DNA of 64,000 nucleotides from Polynucleobacter sp. MWH-UH19D (GTDB lineage: Bacteria > Pseudomonadota > Gammaproteobacteria > Burkholderiales > Burkholderiaceae), in contig NZ_CP099571.1 in the NCBI RefSeq assembly GCF_040409795.1, forward strand, positions 434,001 to 498,000, given 5' to 3'. The translations under genes were made by a program, and so were the position numbers. Shown here one piece after another: positions 19,961 through 26,944 of the stretch. The notes below the pieces were generated by a model that was not told the origin of the DNA, did no database searches, and was given only the letters and a program-made list of their open reading frames with translations. Position 1 is the stretch's first letter. Every line of letters begins with the position of its first letter.

Positions 19961-21872
19961 GAGCAATTCGCTTTTTGAAACCCTTCAGCAGGATGTTAAA
20001 CGGCTACCCGGATTGCCGGGGGTATATCGCTTCTTTGATGAAGCGGGGAATATTCTGTATGTTGGCAAAGCTCGTAACCTTAAAAAACGCGTTTCTAGTT
20101 ACTTTCAGCGAACCCAGTTATCACCTCGCATTGAATTGATGGTGGGCAAAATCGCGCGTTATGAAACTACTGTAACTCGTACTGAAACTGAAGCCCTTAT
20201 TCTAGAGAACAATCTCATTAAAGAGTTGGCTCCGCCGTTTAATATTTTATTTAGAGATGACAAGTCTTACCCCTATGTGATGTTAACGGGTCATGAATAT
20301 CCTCGTTTAGCTTCTTATCGAGGGAAGGTTGACAAACGTAACCAATATTTTGGACCTTTCCCAAATAGCTGGGCGGTTCGTAATAGCGTGCAGATATTGC
20401 AAAAGGTGTTTCGTTTACGTACATGCGAGGACTCTGTATTTAAGAATCGTAGTCGCCCTTGCTTATTACATCAAATTCATCGCTGTAGCGCCCCCTGCGT
20501 TGGTCGCCTGAGCGTAGAGCAGTATGCTCAAGATGTCGCTCAAGCCACGCGATTTTTAGAAGGTGATCATCGCCGCGTTCTATCTGAGCTTGAAAAAGAA
20601 ATGCATGCACACAGTGATGCCATGGAATTTGAGATGGCAGCAGTACTGCGCGATCGCATTGCTGATCTTTCGAGTGTGTTGCAGCAACAAGCCATGGATG
20701 CGGTTGCTGAGGGCGAGGGTGATGTAGACATTATTGCTGTTGCGCAAATGGAAGGGATGGTTTGTGTGAACCTAGCAATGGTTCGTGGCGGTCGTCATTT
20801 GGGTGATAGAGCGTATTTTCCTAAGGGCTTGCGGACGGCCTCAGGCGAACTTCCACCACCATCAGAAATACTAGAGGCATTTATTGCACAACATTATTTA
20901 GAAGATGCTGTTCATGATGGAGCTGGTGTTAGTTTGATTCCACCAGTTTTTGTTTTAAACCATCCATTACAAACTGCAGGTGATGATGTCCGTCAATCTA
21001 GTGATGATCTTCCAGAAGATTTACATGTTTTATTAAACGCGCAGGCTGGCAAGAAAATCACTTTCTTGCATCAACCTCAAGGTCAGCGTCGTCATTGGTT
21101 GGCTATGGCTGAAGGCAATGCAAAGATCGCATTAACTAAGCGCTTAGTTGAAACAGGTGGACAACTGGCTAGAGCCAGAGCCTTGGTTGACATATTGGGC
21201 TTAGATTTGGAGGGCCTAGAACATCTTCGTATCGAGTGTTTTGATATTAGCCATACTTCAGGTGAGGCAACCCAAGCTTCATGCGTCGTCTATGCCAAGA
21301 ATGCAATGCAATCTGGTGAGTATCGCCGCTTCAATATTCATGACGTTACTCCAGGCGATGACTATGCAGCGATGCGCCAAGTCTTGCAGAGGCGATACGC
21401 TAATTTTCAGGAGCTTCCCCCAGAAAAAATGCCACAGGTGATATTGATTGATGGTGGTAAAGGTCAAGTGGAGGTGGCAAGACAGGTGCTGACCGAATTC
21501 GGTATGGATGTGAGTTTGATTGTTGGTGTTGCAAAAGGCGAAGGTCGCAAGGTAGGCCTAGAAACCTTAATTTTTGCGGATGGTCGCAAGCCTTTGGAGT
21601 TAGGGATTGATAGCGCAGCCCTTTTATTGGTTGCGCAAATTCGGGATGAGGCGCACCGTTTTGCTATTACCGGAATGCGCGCTAAACGTGCCAAAGCTAG
21701 AACAGTTTCACGTCTTGAGGAAATTGAGGGTATTGGTGCCAAACGACGTCAAAAACTGCTGGCTCGATTTGGAGGCCTTAAAGGGGTGGCTAATGCAACT
21801 GTTGAAGAGATTGCAAGTGTAGAAGGGGTATCTCTCACTCTGGCCGAGCAAATTTATCGCCAGTTGCACTAA
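19959..21872 (+). CDS. uvrC: UvrABC excinuclease subunit C
   Basis: 637 aa nuclease that makes both incisions in nucleotide excision repair. N-terminal GIY-YIG domain (P-G-V-Y-R-F-F ... I-L-Y-V-G-K-A), UVR motif around residue 205-240 ([13 protein letters not shown]), UvrC RNase H-like domain (E-C-F-D-I-S-H ... D-G-G-K-G-Q-V) and C-terminal helix-hairpin-helix pair (I-E-G-I-G-A-K-R-R). The Q-x-x-A-x-D-A-V-A-E linker carries an acidic run. No ribosome-binding site is visible. It is followed by pgsA, as in E. coli. Confidence 0.97.
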   Translation: MSNSLFETLQQDVKRLPGLPGVYRFFDEAGNILYVGKARNLKKRVSSYFQRTQLSPRIELMVGKIARYETTVTRTETEALILENNLIKELAPPFNILFRDDKSYPYVMLTGHEYPRLASYRGKVDKRNQYFGPFPNSWAVRNSVQILQKVFRLRTCEDSVFKNRSRPCLLHQIHRCSAPCVGRLSVEQYAQDVAQATRFLEGDHRRVLSELEKEMHAHSDAMEFEMAAVLRDRIADLSSVLQQQAMDAVAEGEGDVDIIAVAQMEGMVCVNLAMVRGGRHLGDRAYFPKGLRTASGELPPPSEILEAFIAQHYLEDAVHDGAGVSLIPPVFVLNHPLQTAGDDVRQSSDDLPEDLHVLLNAQAGKKITFLHQPQGQRRHWLAMAEGNAKIALTKRLVETGGQLARARALVDILGLDLEGLEHLRIECFDISHTSGEATQASCVVYAKNAMQSGEYRRFNIHDVTPGDDYAAMRQVLQRRYANFQELPPEKMPQVILIDGGKGQVEVARQVLTEFGMDVSLIVGVAKGEGRKVGLETLIFADGRKPLELGIDSAALLLVAQIRDEAHRFAITGMRAKRAKARTVSRLEEIEGIGAKRRQKLLARFGGLKGVANATVEEIASVEGVSLTLAEQIYRQLH

Positions 21873-21918
21873 TGATGAATTCAGGCATTTAAACAAGTAT
21901 TTGGTTTATGCTTGTAGC

Positions 21919-22494
21919 ATGCCGTTCAATCTACCTATCGCCTTGACTTGGTTGCGTGTAGCAGCCATCCCATTATTGGTAGTGATTTTCTATCTCCCAA
22001 ATTCTTGGTTTACACCATTTGAGAAAAATATAATCGCAGCGATCATATTTATTTCTGCGGCGATTACCGATTGGTTAGATGGATTTTTGGCTAGGCGTCT
22101 TAAACAAGAATCTGCTTTTGGCCAGTTTTTGGATCCCGTTGCCGATAAACTAATTGTGGCTGCTGCGCTGTTAGTGCTGCTTAATATGGATCGCGTACAG
22201 GTTTGGGTAGCACTTGTGATCATCGGGAGAGAAATCACGATATCCGCCCTCAGAGAGTGGATGGCTTTATTGGGTGCGGGTAAAAGTGTAGCGGTTCACA
22301 TGGTTGGTAAATTGAAGACCACCGCACAGTTAGTGGCGATCCCATTTTTATTAATAAATGACACGCTCTTTGGTTGGCTTGATTGTGCTAGGTTGGGTAC
22401 TTGGTTGATTTGGGTTGCTGCTTTTTTAACCCTTTGGTCCATGTTTTATTACCTCAAGAAAGCCTTGCCGCAATTAGTCGGGAAAGTCGACTGA
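21919..22494 (+). CDS. pgsA: CDP-diacylglycerol-glycerol-3-phosphate phosphatidyltransferase
   Basis: 191 aa integral membrane enzyme making phosphatidylglycerol phosphate. The CDP-alcohol phosphatidyltransferase signature D-x2-D-G-x2-A-R-x8-G-x3-D-x3-D is exactly met (D-W-L-D-G-F-L-A-R ... G-Q-F-L-D-P-V-A-D). The ATG at 21919 (M-P-F-N-L-P-I-A-L-T-W-L-R) is chosen over an upstream TTG. The uvrC-pgsA-tRNA-Gly-tRNA-Cys order equals that of E. coli (uvrC-pgsA-glyW-cysT), a very old arrangement. Confidence 0.95.
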   Translation: MPFNLPIALTWLRVAAIPLLVVIFYLPNSWFTPFEKNIIAAIIFISAAITDWLDGFLARRLKQESAFGQFLDPVADKLIVAAALLVLLNMDRVQVWVALVIIGREITISALREWMALLGAGKSVAVHMVGKLKTTAQLVAIPFLLINDTLFGWLDCARLGTWLIWVAAFLTLWSMFYYLKKALPQLVGKVD

Positions 22495-22609
22495 GCTTTC
22501 TAACGCCCAGCCAGCAAGGCTGTAGGGGCATATTTAAGCTATCAATCATTCCCCGTGTGCAGGAAAAATGCTTTCTTTTGGATTGTTTGTTAAACTATCG
22601 CCCTGTTAT

Positions 22610-22685
22610 GCGGGAATAGCTCAGCTGGTAGAGCGATACCTTGCCAAGGTATAGGTCGGGAGTTCGAACCTCCTTTCCCGCTCCA
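22610..22685 (+). tRNA. tRNA-Gly (anticodon GCC)
   Basis: 76 bases with encoded CCA. Acceptor GCGGGAA pairs with TTCCCGC, the anticodon loop is CTTGCCAAG-like with GCC at 34-36, and the T loop is GTTCGAAC. It lies downstream of pgsA and is followed within seven bases by a hairpin terminator. Confidence 0.98.
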
Positions 22686-22691
22686 AGTTCG

Positions 22692-22722
22692 ATGGGAAGC
22701 TCTTCAAAGCTTCCCATTTTTG
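22692..22722 (+). terminator. Rho-independent terminator between tRNA-Gly and tRNA-Cys
   Basis: Perfect ten-base inverted repeat ATGGGAAGCT / AGCTTCCCAT with a six-base loop and a following T run (TTTTT). It stands between two tRNA genes only 48 bases apart. Confidence 0.88.
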
Positions 22723-22733
22723 ATTCAGGATCT

Positions 22734-22807
22734 GGCGCGTTGGCCGAGTGGTTAGGCAGGAGCCTGCAAAGCTTCGTACGGGGGTTCGATTCCCTCACGC
22801 GCCTCCA
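22734..22807 (+). tRNA. tRNA-Cys (anticodon GCA)
   Basis: 74 bases with encoded CCA. Acceptor GGCGCGT pairs with ACGCGCC; the loop CTGCAAA carries GCA; the T arm contains GTTCGATTC. The gene begins 12 bases after the T run of the upstream terminator, so it depends on read-through, processing, or a promoter inside the terminator region. Confidence 0.97.
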
Positions 22808-22817
22808 GTGATTTCAC

Positions 22818-22845
22818 TTGACGAAAAGGGCGTATCACCTAAAAT
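22818..22845 (+). promoter_or_regulatory. Promoter of the lipoprotein gene
   Basis: TTGACG, 16 bases, TAAAAT: five of six matches at both boxes. It is placed between tRNA-Cys and the lipoprotein gene. Confidence 0.6.
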
Positions 22846-22889
22846 ACTTTTAGTATATTTAAGGAAGTCGCACTCACCCTAAAGGCGAA

Positions 22890-23360
22890 ATGAAACCAAT
22901 GAACACTATGCATTCCTTGAAACTCAGCGTGCTTGCCCTGTCCCTATCTGCGCTATTGGGCGCTTGTGCAAGTTCTGGTGATTCACCCACAGGAACGGCC
23001 CAAGAAGTTCAAGAAATTCAAACCCAGTTGTTAGGAGATATGCCATTACCAGCTGCCTCAAAAATTATTGGAGCAGATTCATTAATTATTGGCCGCGGTG
23101 ATAACTGGGTTGGTCGAGTAGTCCTTTCGGGTGTGCAATCGCCAACTGATATTTATGCCTTCTTTCAATCTGAGTATCCACGCGCAGGCTGGACAACGGT
23201 GAGCGCTGTTAAATCAAAAACCAGTATCTTGGTATTTACAAAGGGTGATCGTACTGCCACGGTTGAATTGAATGAAGGATCCTTAACAGGTCCAAAGACA
23301 CTGATAACGATTACTTCTTCGCCTAAGAATGCAAATGTGATCGCGCCAAGTAAGAGGTAA
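22890..23360 (+). CDS. Lipoprotein of unknown function
   Basis: 156 aa (153 if the ATG at 22899 is used). A lipoprotein signal peptide ends in the lipobox L-L-G-A-C, so the mature protein starts at Cys about residue 26 followed by A-S-S-G-D, without the Asp+2 inner-membrane retention signal, which suggests the outer membrane. The mature part has about 130 residues with an alternating hydrophobic pattern compatible with a small alpha/beta domain; the segment Y-A-F-F-Q-S-E-Y-P-R-A-G-W-T resembles regions seen in BamC/DUF-type lipoprotein folds, but I do not recognise the family. It has its own promoter and terminator, so it is monocistronic. Confidence 0.85.
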   Translation: MKPMNTMHSLKLSVLALSLSALLGACASSGDSPTGTAQEVQEIQTQLLGDMPLPAASKIIGADSLIIGRGDNWVGRVVLSGVQSPTDIYAFFQSEYPRAGWTTVSAVKSKTSILVFTKGDRTATVELNEGSLTGPKTLITITSSPKNANVIAPSKR

Positions 23361-23404
23361 TTAGCAAGAGTAGAAGCAAAAAATAGAAACAAAAGACAGT
23401 CAAT

Positions 23405-23433
23405 AAAAAAGCCTCCGTATTGGAGGCTTTTTT
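23405..23433. terminator. Bidirectional terminator between the lipoprotein gene and lexA
   Basis: AAAAAAGCCTCC / GGAGGCTTTTTT with a five-base loop, serving two convergent genes. Confidence 0.92.
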
Positions 23434-23458
23434 ATTTCTAACCTAAGCTTGGCAATGC

Positions 23459-24178
23459 TTATAGACCTTCAGCTCTAATGAGTCCTACAGCTTGACCCTC
23501 AATCGCAAAGTTAGGTTGACGACCATCTACCAAAATGTTTTTAAAGTCTGGATTTTCAGCTTGTAACTCAATCACCATGCCGTTCGCAGTTTTCTTCTGT
23601 TGCCAGCGCTTCACAGTCACTTCGTCATCAAGGCGCGCAACCACGATATCGCCATTACGTACTTCAGTTGTTTTTCTAACGGCTAAATAATCACCGTCCA
23701 ATATGCCTGCATCGCGCATACTCATGCCCTTTACTTTTAATAAGTAATCGGCACCTTTGCTAAATAAACTTGGATCAATCGGCACCTGTTTTTCAATATG
23801 CTCAACAGCCATGATCGGAGAACCAGCAGCAACACGACCAATGAGTGGTAATGTCAGTTGTTGTAATGCACCTGAGGGTAAAGATAGTTGACGATATTTA
23901 TTCGCATGTTGCATTTGATTGAAGCGCTGCGGAATACGAATACCTCGTGAGGTTCCTGGAGTGAGCTCGATGTATCCTTTTTTCGCAAGCGCTCGCAAAT
24001 GTTCTTCGGCTGCATTTGCAGAAGCAAATCCCAATTGCGTCGCTATCTCTGCTCGGGTTGGTGGTAAGCCACTCTCATCAATTGCTTTGGTAATGAGATC
24101 CAAAATCTCGCTTTGACGAGGGGTTAACTTAGGGAGGGCAGTCAGCTCCTCTTGGTATTCGACTGTGTTTATGTCCAT
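23459..24178 (-). CDS. lexA: SOS repressor LexA
   Basis: 239 aa from the ATG at 24178; longer upstream reading is ignored because the family starts just before [11 protein letters not shown] winged-helix DNA-binding domain (residues 17-82) is followed by the self-cleavage site Ala118-Gly119 (R-V-A-A-G-S-P) and the S24 peptidase dyad Ser153 (G-M-S-M-R-D) and Lys190 (V-T-V-K-R-W). It represses SOS genes until RecA filaments trigger cleavage. The C-terminal arm is longer than in E. coli (202 aa), as in other Betaproteobacteria. It probably represses itself through a box overlapping its -10 element, and the message appears to start at the ATG. Confidence 0.96.
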   Translation of the reverse strand: MDINTVEYQEELTALPKLTPRQSEILDLITKAIDESGLPPTRAEIATQLGFASANAAEEHLRALAKKGYIELTPGTSRGIRIPQRFNQMQHANKYRQLSLPSGALQQLTLPLIGRVAAGSPIMAVEHIEKQVPIDPSLFSKGADYLLKVKGMSMRDAGILDGDYLAVRKTTEVRNGDIVVARLDDEVTVKRWQQKKTANGMVIELQAENPDFKNILVDGRQPNFAIEGQAVGLIRAEGL

Positions 24179-24179
24179 A

Positions 24180-24195
24180 CTGGGATTGTATACAG
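24180..24195 (-). promoter_or_regulatory. LexA operator in the lexA promoter
   Basis: On the minus strand CTGT-N8-CCAG, one mismatch from the LexA box CTGT-N8-ACAG. It overlaps the predicted -10 of lexA and ends one base before the start codon. Confidence 0.65.
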
Positions 24196-24213
24196 CCCTT
24201 TTTCTGATTTCAA
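24185..24213 (-). promoter_or_regulatory. lexA promoter, predicted to give a leaderless mRNA
   Basis: Minus strand TTGAAA (24208-24213), 17-base spacer, TACAAT (24185-24190). The seventh base after the -10 is the A of the lexA ATG (24178). No Shine-Dalgarno sequence exists. Confidence 0.6.
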
Positions 24214-24226
24214 GGGATTTAATGGG

Positions 24227-24232
24227 GATAAT
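24227..24232 (+). promoter_or_regulatory. Candidate -10 of the asparaginase gene (leaderless)
   Basis: GATAAT, five of six to consensus, ends seven bases before the ATG at 24239. A poor CTGATT lies 17 bases upstream as -35. There is no ribosome-binding site. Confidence 0.45.
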
Positions 24233-24238
24233 GGCGTT

Positions 24239-25315
24239 ATGAGTCAAATTCAGAATCATGTGAAAAACTCTTCCCACATCCTAGTCTTGGGAATGGGGGG
24301 GACGATTGCAGGCCTAGCTTCAAATCCAGACAGCAACCCCCTGCAATATGAAGCAGGTCAGGTGGAAATTAGTGCCTTGCTGGCCCAGATTCAATCGGCA
24401 ATTCCTGGGGAGATTGGCTTAGTTTCAGAGCAGCTTGCCAATATCAATAGCTGCAATATGTCTGAGCCATTATTAACACTTTTGGGCAGGGCAGTTAAAG
24501 ATGCTCTTGATAATTCAAGGGTTGAAGGGATAGTGATCACTCACGGTACAGATACGATTGAGGAAACTGGACTGTTTTTACAACTGGTTTGTGGAAGATT
24601 TGCTCAAAATTTAGGCAAAAGAGTAGTGCTGACTGGGGCCATGTTGCCTGCAAATGCGTCTAATGCTGATGGCCTTAAGAATCTCTTGGACGCGATTCAT
24701 TGGGCGGCTAGTCCTTTAGATAACTCTCCAGGGGGTATTTATGCTGTTATGGGGGGTCGAGTATGTATGGCAATGGATTTAGCCAAGCGCCATACCACCG
24801 CCTTAAATGCCCCTATTCAGTCTTCACCTAGTAGTCCTGTAGGTTTGATTAATCCCTCCTGGCTATCAGGCGTTAAAGCGGCTGAGATCGCTTGGCACGA
24901 AGATTTATCCATTCCCGATGGGGATGTCTGGCCATGGGTTGAAATTCTGACTAGCCATACTGGTGCACGCTCTGAAACCATCAATCTTTGGCTAGAAAGC
25001 AAGGTGCAGGGCTTAGTGCTAGCGGGAACTGGAATGGGAAGTCTTCATGAGCAATGGCTTGAACCCCTTTCTAAGGCTTCAAAGCAGGGGGTTGCGATAG
25101 TGAGAGCATCTCGTCCTGGGGCTGGACAGGTATTGCCCAATATTCCAGAAAAAGACTTTGCAGGTTGCATAGCTGCAGGTAAGTTTTCAGCGCCTAAAGC
25201 CAGAATCGCTTTGCAGTTAGCCTTATATGCTGAAAAACAGGCTAAATCCGCTGGTAAATCCCTGACTTGGCAGGATTTTTTTGCTAGAATAGCGGTCTTG
25301 CCTGAAATCGGGTGA
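24239..25315 (+). CDS. L-asparaginase
   Basis: 358 aa asparaginase/glutaminase-family amidohydrolase converting Asn to Asp and ammonia. Both catalytic signatures are present: G-G-T-I-A-G with Thr22 near the N-terminus and H-G-T-D-T-I-E-E-T with Thr104-Asp105. No signal peptide is visible, so it acts in the cytoplasm. The ATG at 24239 is chosen because upstream in-frame residues lie in the lexA coding strand and are unlike the family. It is divergent from lexA with only 60 bases between start codons. Confidence 0.93.
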   Translation: MSQIQNHVKNSSHILVLGMGGTIAGLASNPDSNPLQYEAGQVEISALLAQIQSAIPGEIGLVSEQLANINSCNMSEPLLTLLGRAVKDALDNSRVEGIVITHGTDTIEETGLFLQLVCGRFAQNLGKRVVLTGAMLPANASNADGLKNLLDAIHWAASPLDNSPGGIYAVMGGRVCMAMDLAKRHTTALNAPIQSSPSSPVGLINPSWLSGVKAAEIAWHEDLSIPDGDVWPWVEILTSHTGARSETINLWLESKVQGLVLAGTGMGSLHEQWLEPLSKASKQGVAIVRASRPGAGQVLPNIPEKDFAGCIAAGKFSAPKARIALQLALYAEKQAKSAGKSLTWQDFFARIAVLPEIG

Positions 25316-25449
25316 GCACTGAAAAGTGGCTGTAAAGTCGTTGTAAGCAGCACCTACAATTTGTTACTACCTTGTCACACTGGCGCTGATTTCGTAACCA
25401 TCAGAAATTAGCAAGACGCCCAGGTGACTTTATCCTTAAGGAGTGTTTG

Positions 25450-25824
25450 ATGCGTCATTATGAAATCGTCTTTATCGTCCATCCGGACCAAAGCGAGCAA
25501 GTGCCAGCGATGATCGATCGCTACAAAGCTACATTAGCAGCTGCGGGCGGCAAAATTCATCGTATTGAAGATTGGGGTCGTCGTCAGATGGCTTACATGA
25601 TCGACAAGCTTGCAAAAGCCCACTACGTTTGCATGAACATTGAGTGCGACCAAAAAACTTTGGAAGAGCTCGAGCATGCGTTCAAATTTAACGATGCTGT
25701 TTTGCGTCACCTCATCATCAAGACAAAGAAAGCTGAAACTGAGCCTTCCATCATGATGAAAGAAGTGCAACGTGAAGAAGCGCGCAAATCAGCTCAAGCC
25801 GACGCTCCAGTAGCGGCGGAATAA
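25450..25824 (+). CDS. rpsF: 30S ribosomal protein bS6
   Basis: 124 aa. [18 protein letters not shown] start and the R-R-x-M-A-Y-x-I motif are typical. The C-terminus has an acidic/Ala extension. AAGGAG lies seven bases before the ATG; a TTG codon just before it is not used. A 134-bp leader without a gene precedes it and holds a TACAAT box at 25355; S6-S18 autoregulation of such leaders is known, but I could not draw a convincing S6:S18 motif here. It heads the rpsF-priB-rpsR-rplI-dnaB operon. Confidence 0.97.
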   Translation: MRHYEIVFIVHPDQSEQVPAMIDRYKATLAAAGGKIHRIEDWGRRQMAYMIDKLAKAHYVCMNIECDQKTLEELEHAFKFNDAVLRHLIIKTKKAETEPSIMMKEVQREEARKSAQADAPVAAE

Positions 25825-25883
25825 GTTCGAAATTTGAAGAGGAATACAAAGACTAGAAAACGTATCAGAGAAGCGGAGCGGCG

Positions 25884-26177
25884 TTGAATCATTTAACCCT
25901 CACTGCAATCTTGGTATCTAAAGACGCGATTCGATTTACACCAGCAGGAATACCTGTAATGCATTGCCAGCTAGAACATAGCGGCCAAGCAAACGAGGTA
26001 GGAGTGGCTAGGAAAATTCAGATGAATGTTGAAGCCATTACGATTGGTCCAATACAAAAGGATCTTGAAAGAATGGACTTAGGAACTGAGGCGGTGTTTG
26101 AAGGATTCTTAGCCCCGAAGACTCTACGTAATCAAAGACTTGTTTTCCATATTACCCATATTCAATTAAAAAGTTAA
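25884..26177 (+). CDS. priB: Primosomal replication protein PriB
   Basis: 97 aa OB-fold single-stranded DNA-binding protein that joins PriA in replication restart. M-N-H-L-T-L-T-A-I-L-V start, G-I-P-V-M-H-C-Q-L-E-H, and F-E-G-F-L-A match PriB. The start is a TTG with AGCGGAG upstream; there is no ATG that would keep the first beta-strand. Its place between rpsF and rpsR is the classical one. Confidence 0.93.
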   Translation: MNHLTLTAILVSKDAIRFTPAGIPVMHCQLEHSGQANEVGVARKIQMNVEAITIGPIQKDLERMDLGTEAVFEGFLAPKTLRNQRLVFHITHIQLKS

Positions 26178-26189
26178 AAGGAAATCATC

Positions 26190-26462
26190 ATGGCGTTTGG
26201 AAAGAAACCCGATTTCAAAAAGAAACCTGCTCAGAACCCATTGTTCAAGCGCAAGCGTTATTGCCGTTTCACTGTTGCTGGCGTAGAACAGATTGATTAC
26301 AAAGATGTAGACACATTGAAGGACTTCATTGGCGAAAACGCCAAGATCACTCCTGCTCGTTTAACAGGTACAAAAGCGAAGTATCAGCGTCAGTTGGATA
26401 CTGCTATCAAGCGTGCCCGTTTCTTGGCTTTGTTGCCATTCTCCGATCAACATAAGAAATAA
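26190..26462 (+). CDS. rpsR: 30S ribosomal protein bS18
   Basis: 90 aa. The F-K-R-K-R-Y-C-R-F core, [12 protein letters not shown] and [18 protein letters not shown] are diagnostic. It binds S6 on the 30S platform. A ribosome-binding site AAAGGAAA precedes it. Confidence 0.98.
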   Translation: MAFGKKPDFKKKPAQNPLFKRKRYCRFTVAGVEQIDYKDVDTLKDFIGENAKITPARLTGTKAKYQRQLDTAIKRARFLALLPFSDQHKK

Positions 26463-26475
26463 TTGGGAGCCCTCA

Positions 26476-26928
26476 ATGCAAATCATTCTTTTAGAAAAAG
26501 TAACAAACTTGGGCAACCTCGGTGACGTCGTTCGCGTTAAAGACGGTTACGCTCGTAATTTCTTAATCCCACAACGTAAGGCTCGTCGTGCGACTGAAGC
26601 AGCGATTGCTGATTTCGCGACTCGTCGTGCTGAGTTGGAAAAGCTGGCTGCTGACAAGTTGGCTGCCGCACAAGCTGTTGGCGTGAAGCTCAAGGACTTG
26701 GTTTTGGATATCGCTCAAAAAGCGGGTGTTGATGGTCGCTTGTTTGGTTCTGTAACCAACCACGACATCGCTGATGCTTTGAAAGCTAAAGGCTTTACGA
26801 TTGAGAAGTCTTCAATCCGTTTGCCAACTGGTCCTTTGAAGATGGTTGGTGATCACCCAGTAGCAGTAGCGGTACATACCGATGTTGTAGCTGATATCAC
26901 AATTCGTGTAATCGGCGAGCAAGCTTAA
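26476..26928 (+). CDS. rplI: 50S ribosomal protein bL9
   Basis: 150 aa. The N-terminal M-Q-I-I-L-L-E-K-V and [17 protein letters not shown] are diagnostic of L9. The ATG at 26476, preceded by GGGAG, is used; the frame is open further upstream over the end of rpsR but that part is not L9. The next gene, dnaB, begins 16 bases on. Confidence 0.98.
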   Translation: MQIILLEKVTNLGNLGDVVRVKDGYARNFLIPQRKARRATEAAIADFATRRAELEKLAADKLAAAQAVGVKLKDLVLDIAQKAGVDGRLFGSVTNHDIADALKAKGFTIEKSSIRLPTGPLKMVGDHPVAVAVHTDVVADITIRVIGEQA

Positions 26929-26944
26929 GTAATACACTAGCCTC

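Noticed and set aside
25316..25449. Possible S6-S18 autoregulatory RNA in the rpsF leader
   Set aside because: I could not find the conserved CCG bulge and stems with confidence.
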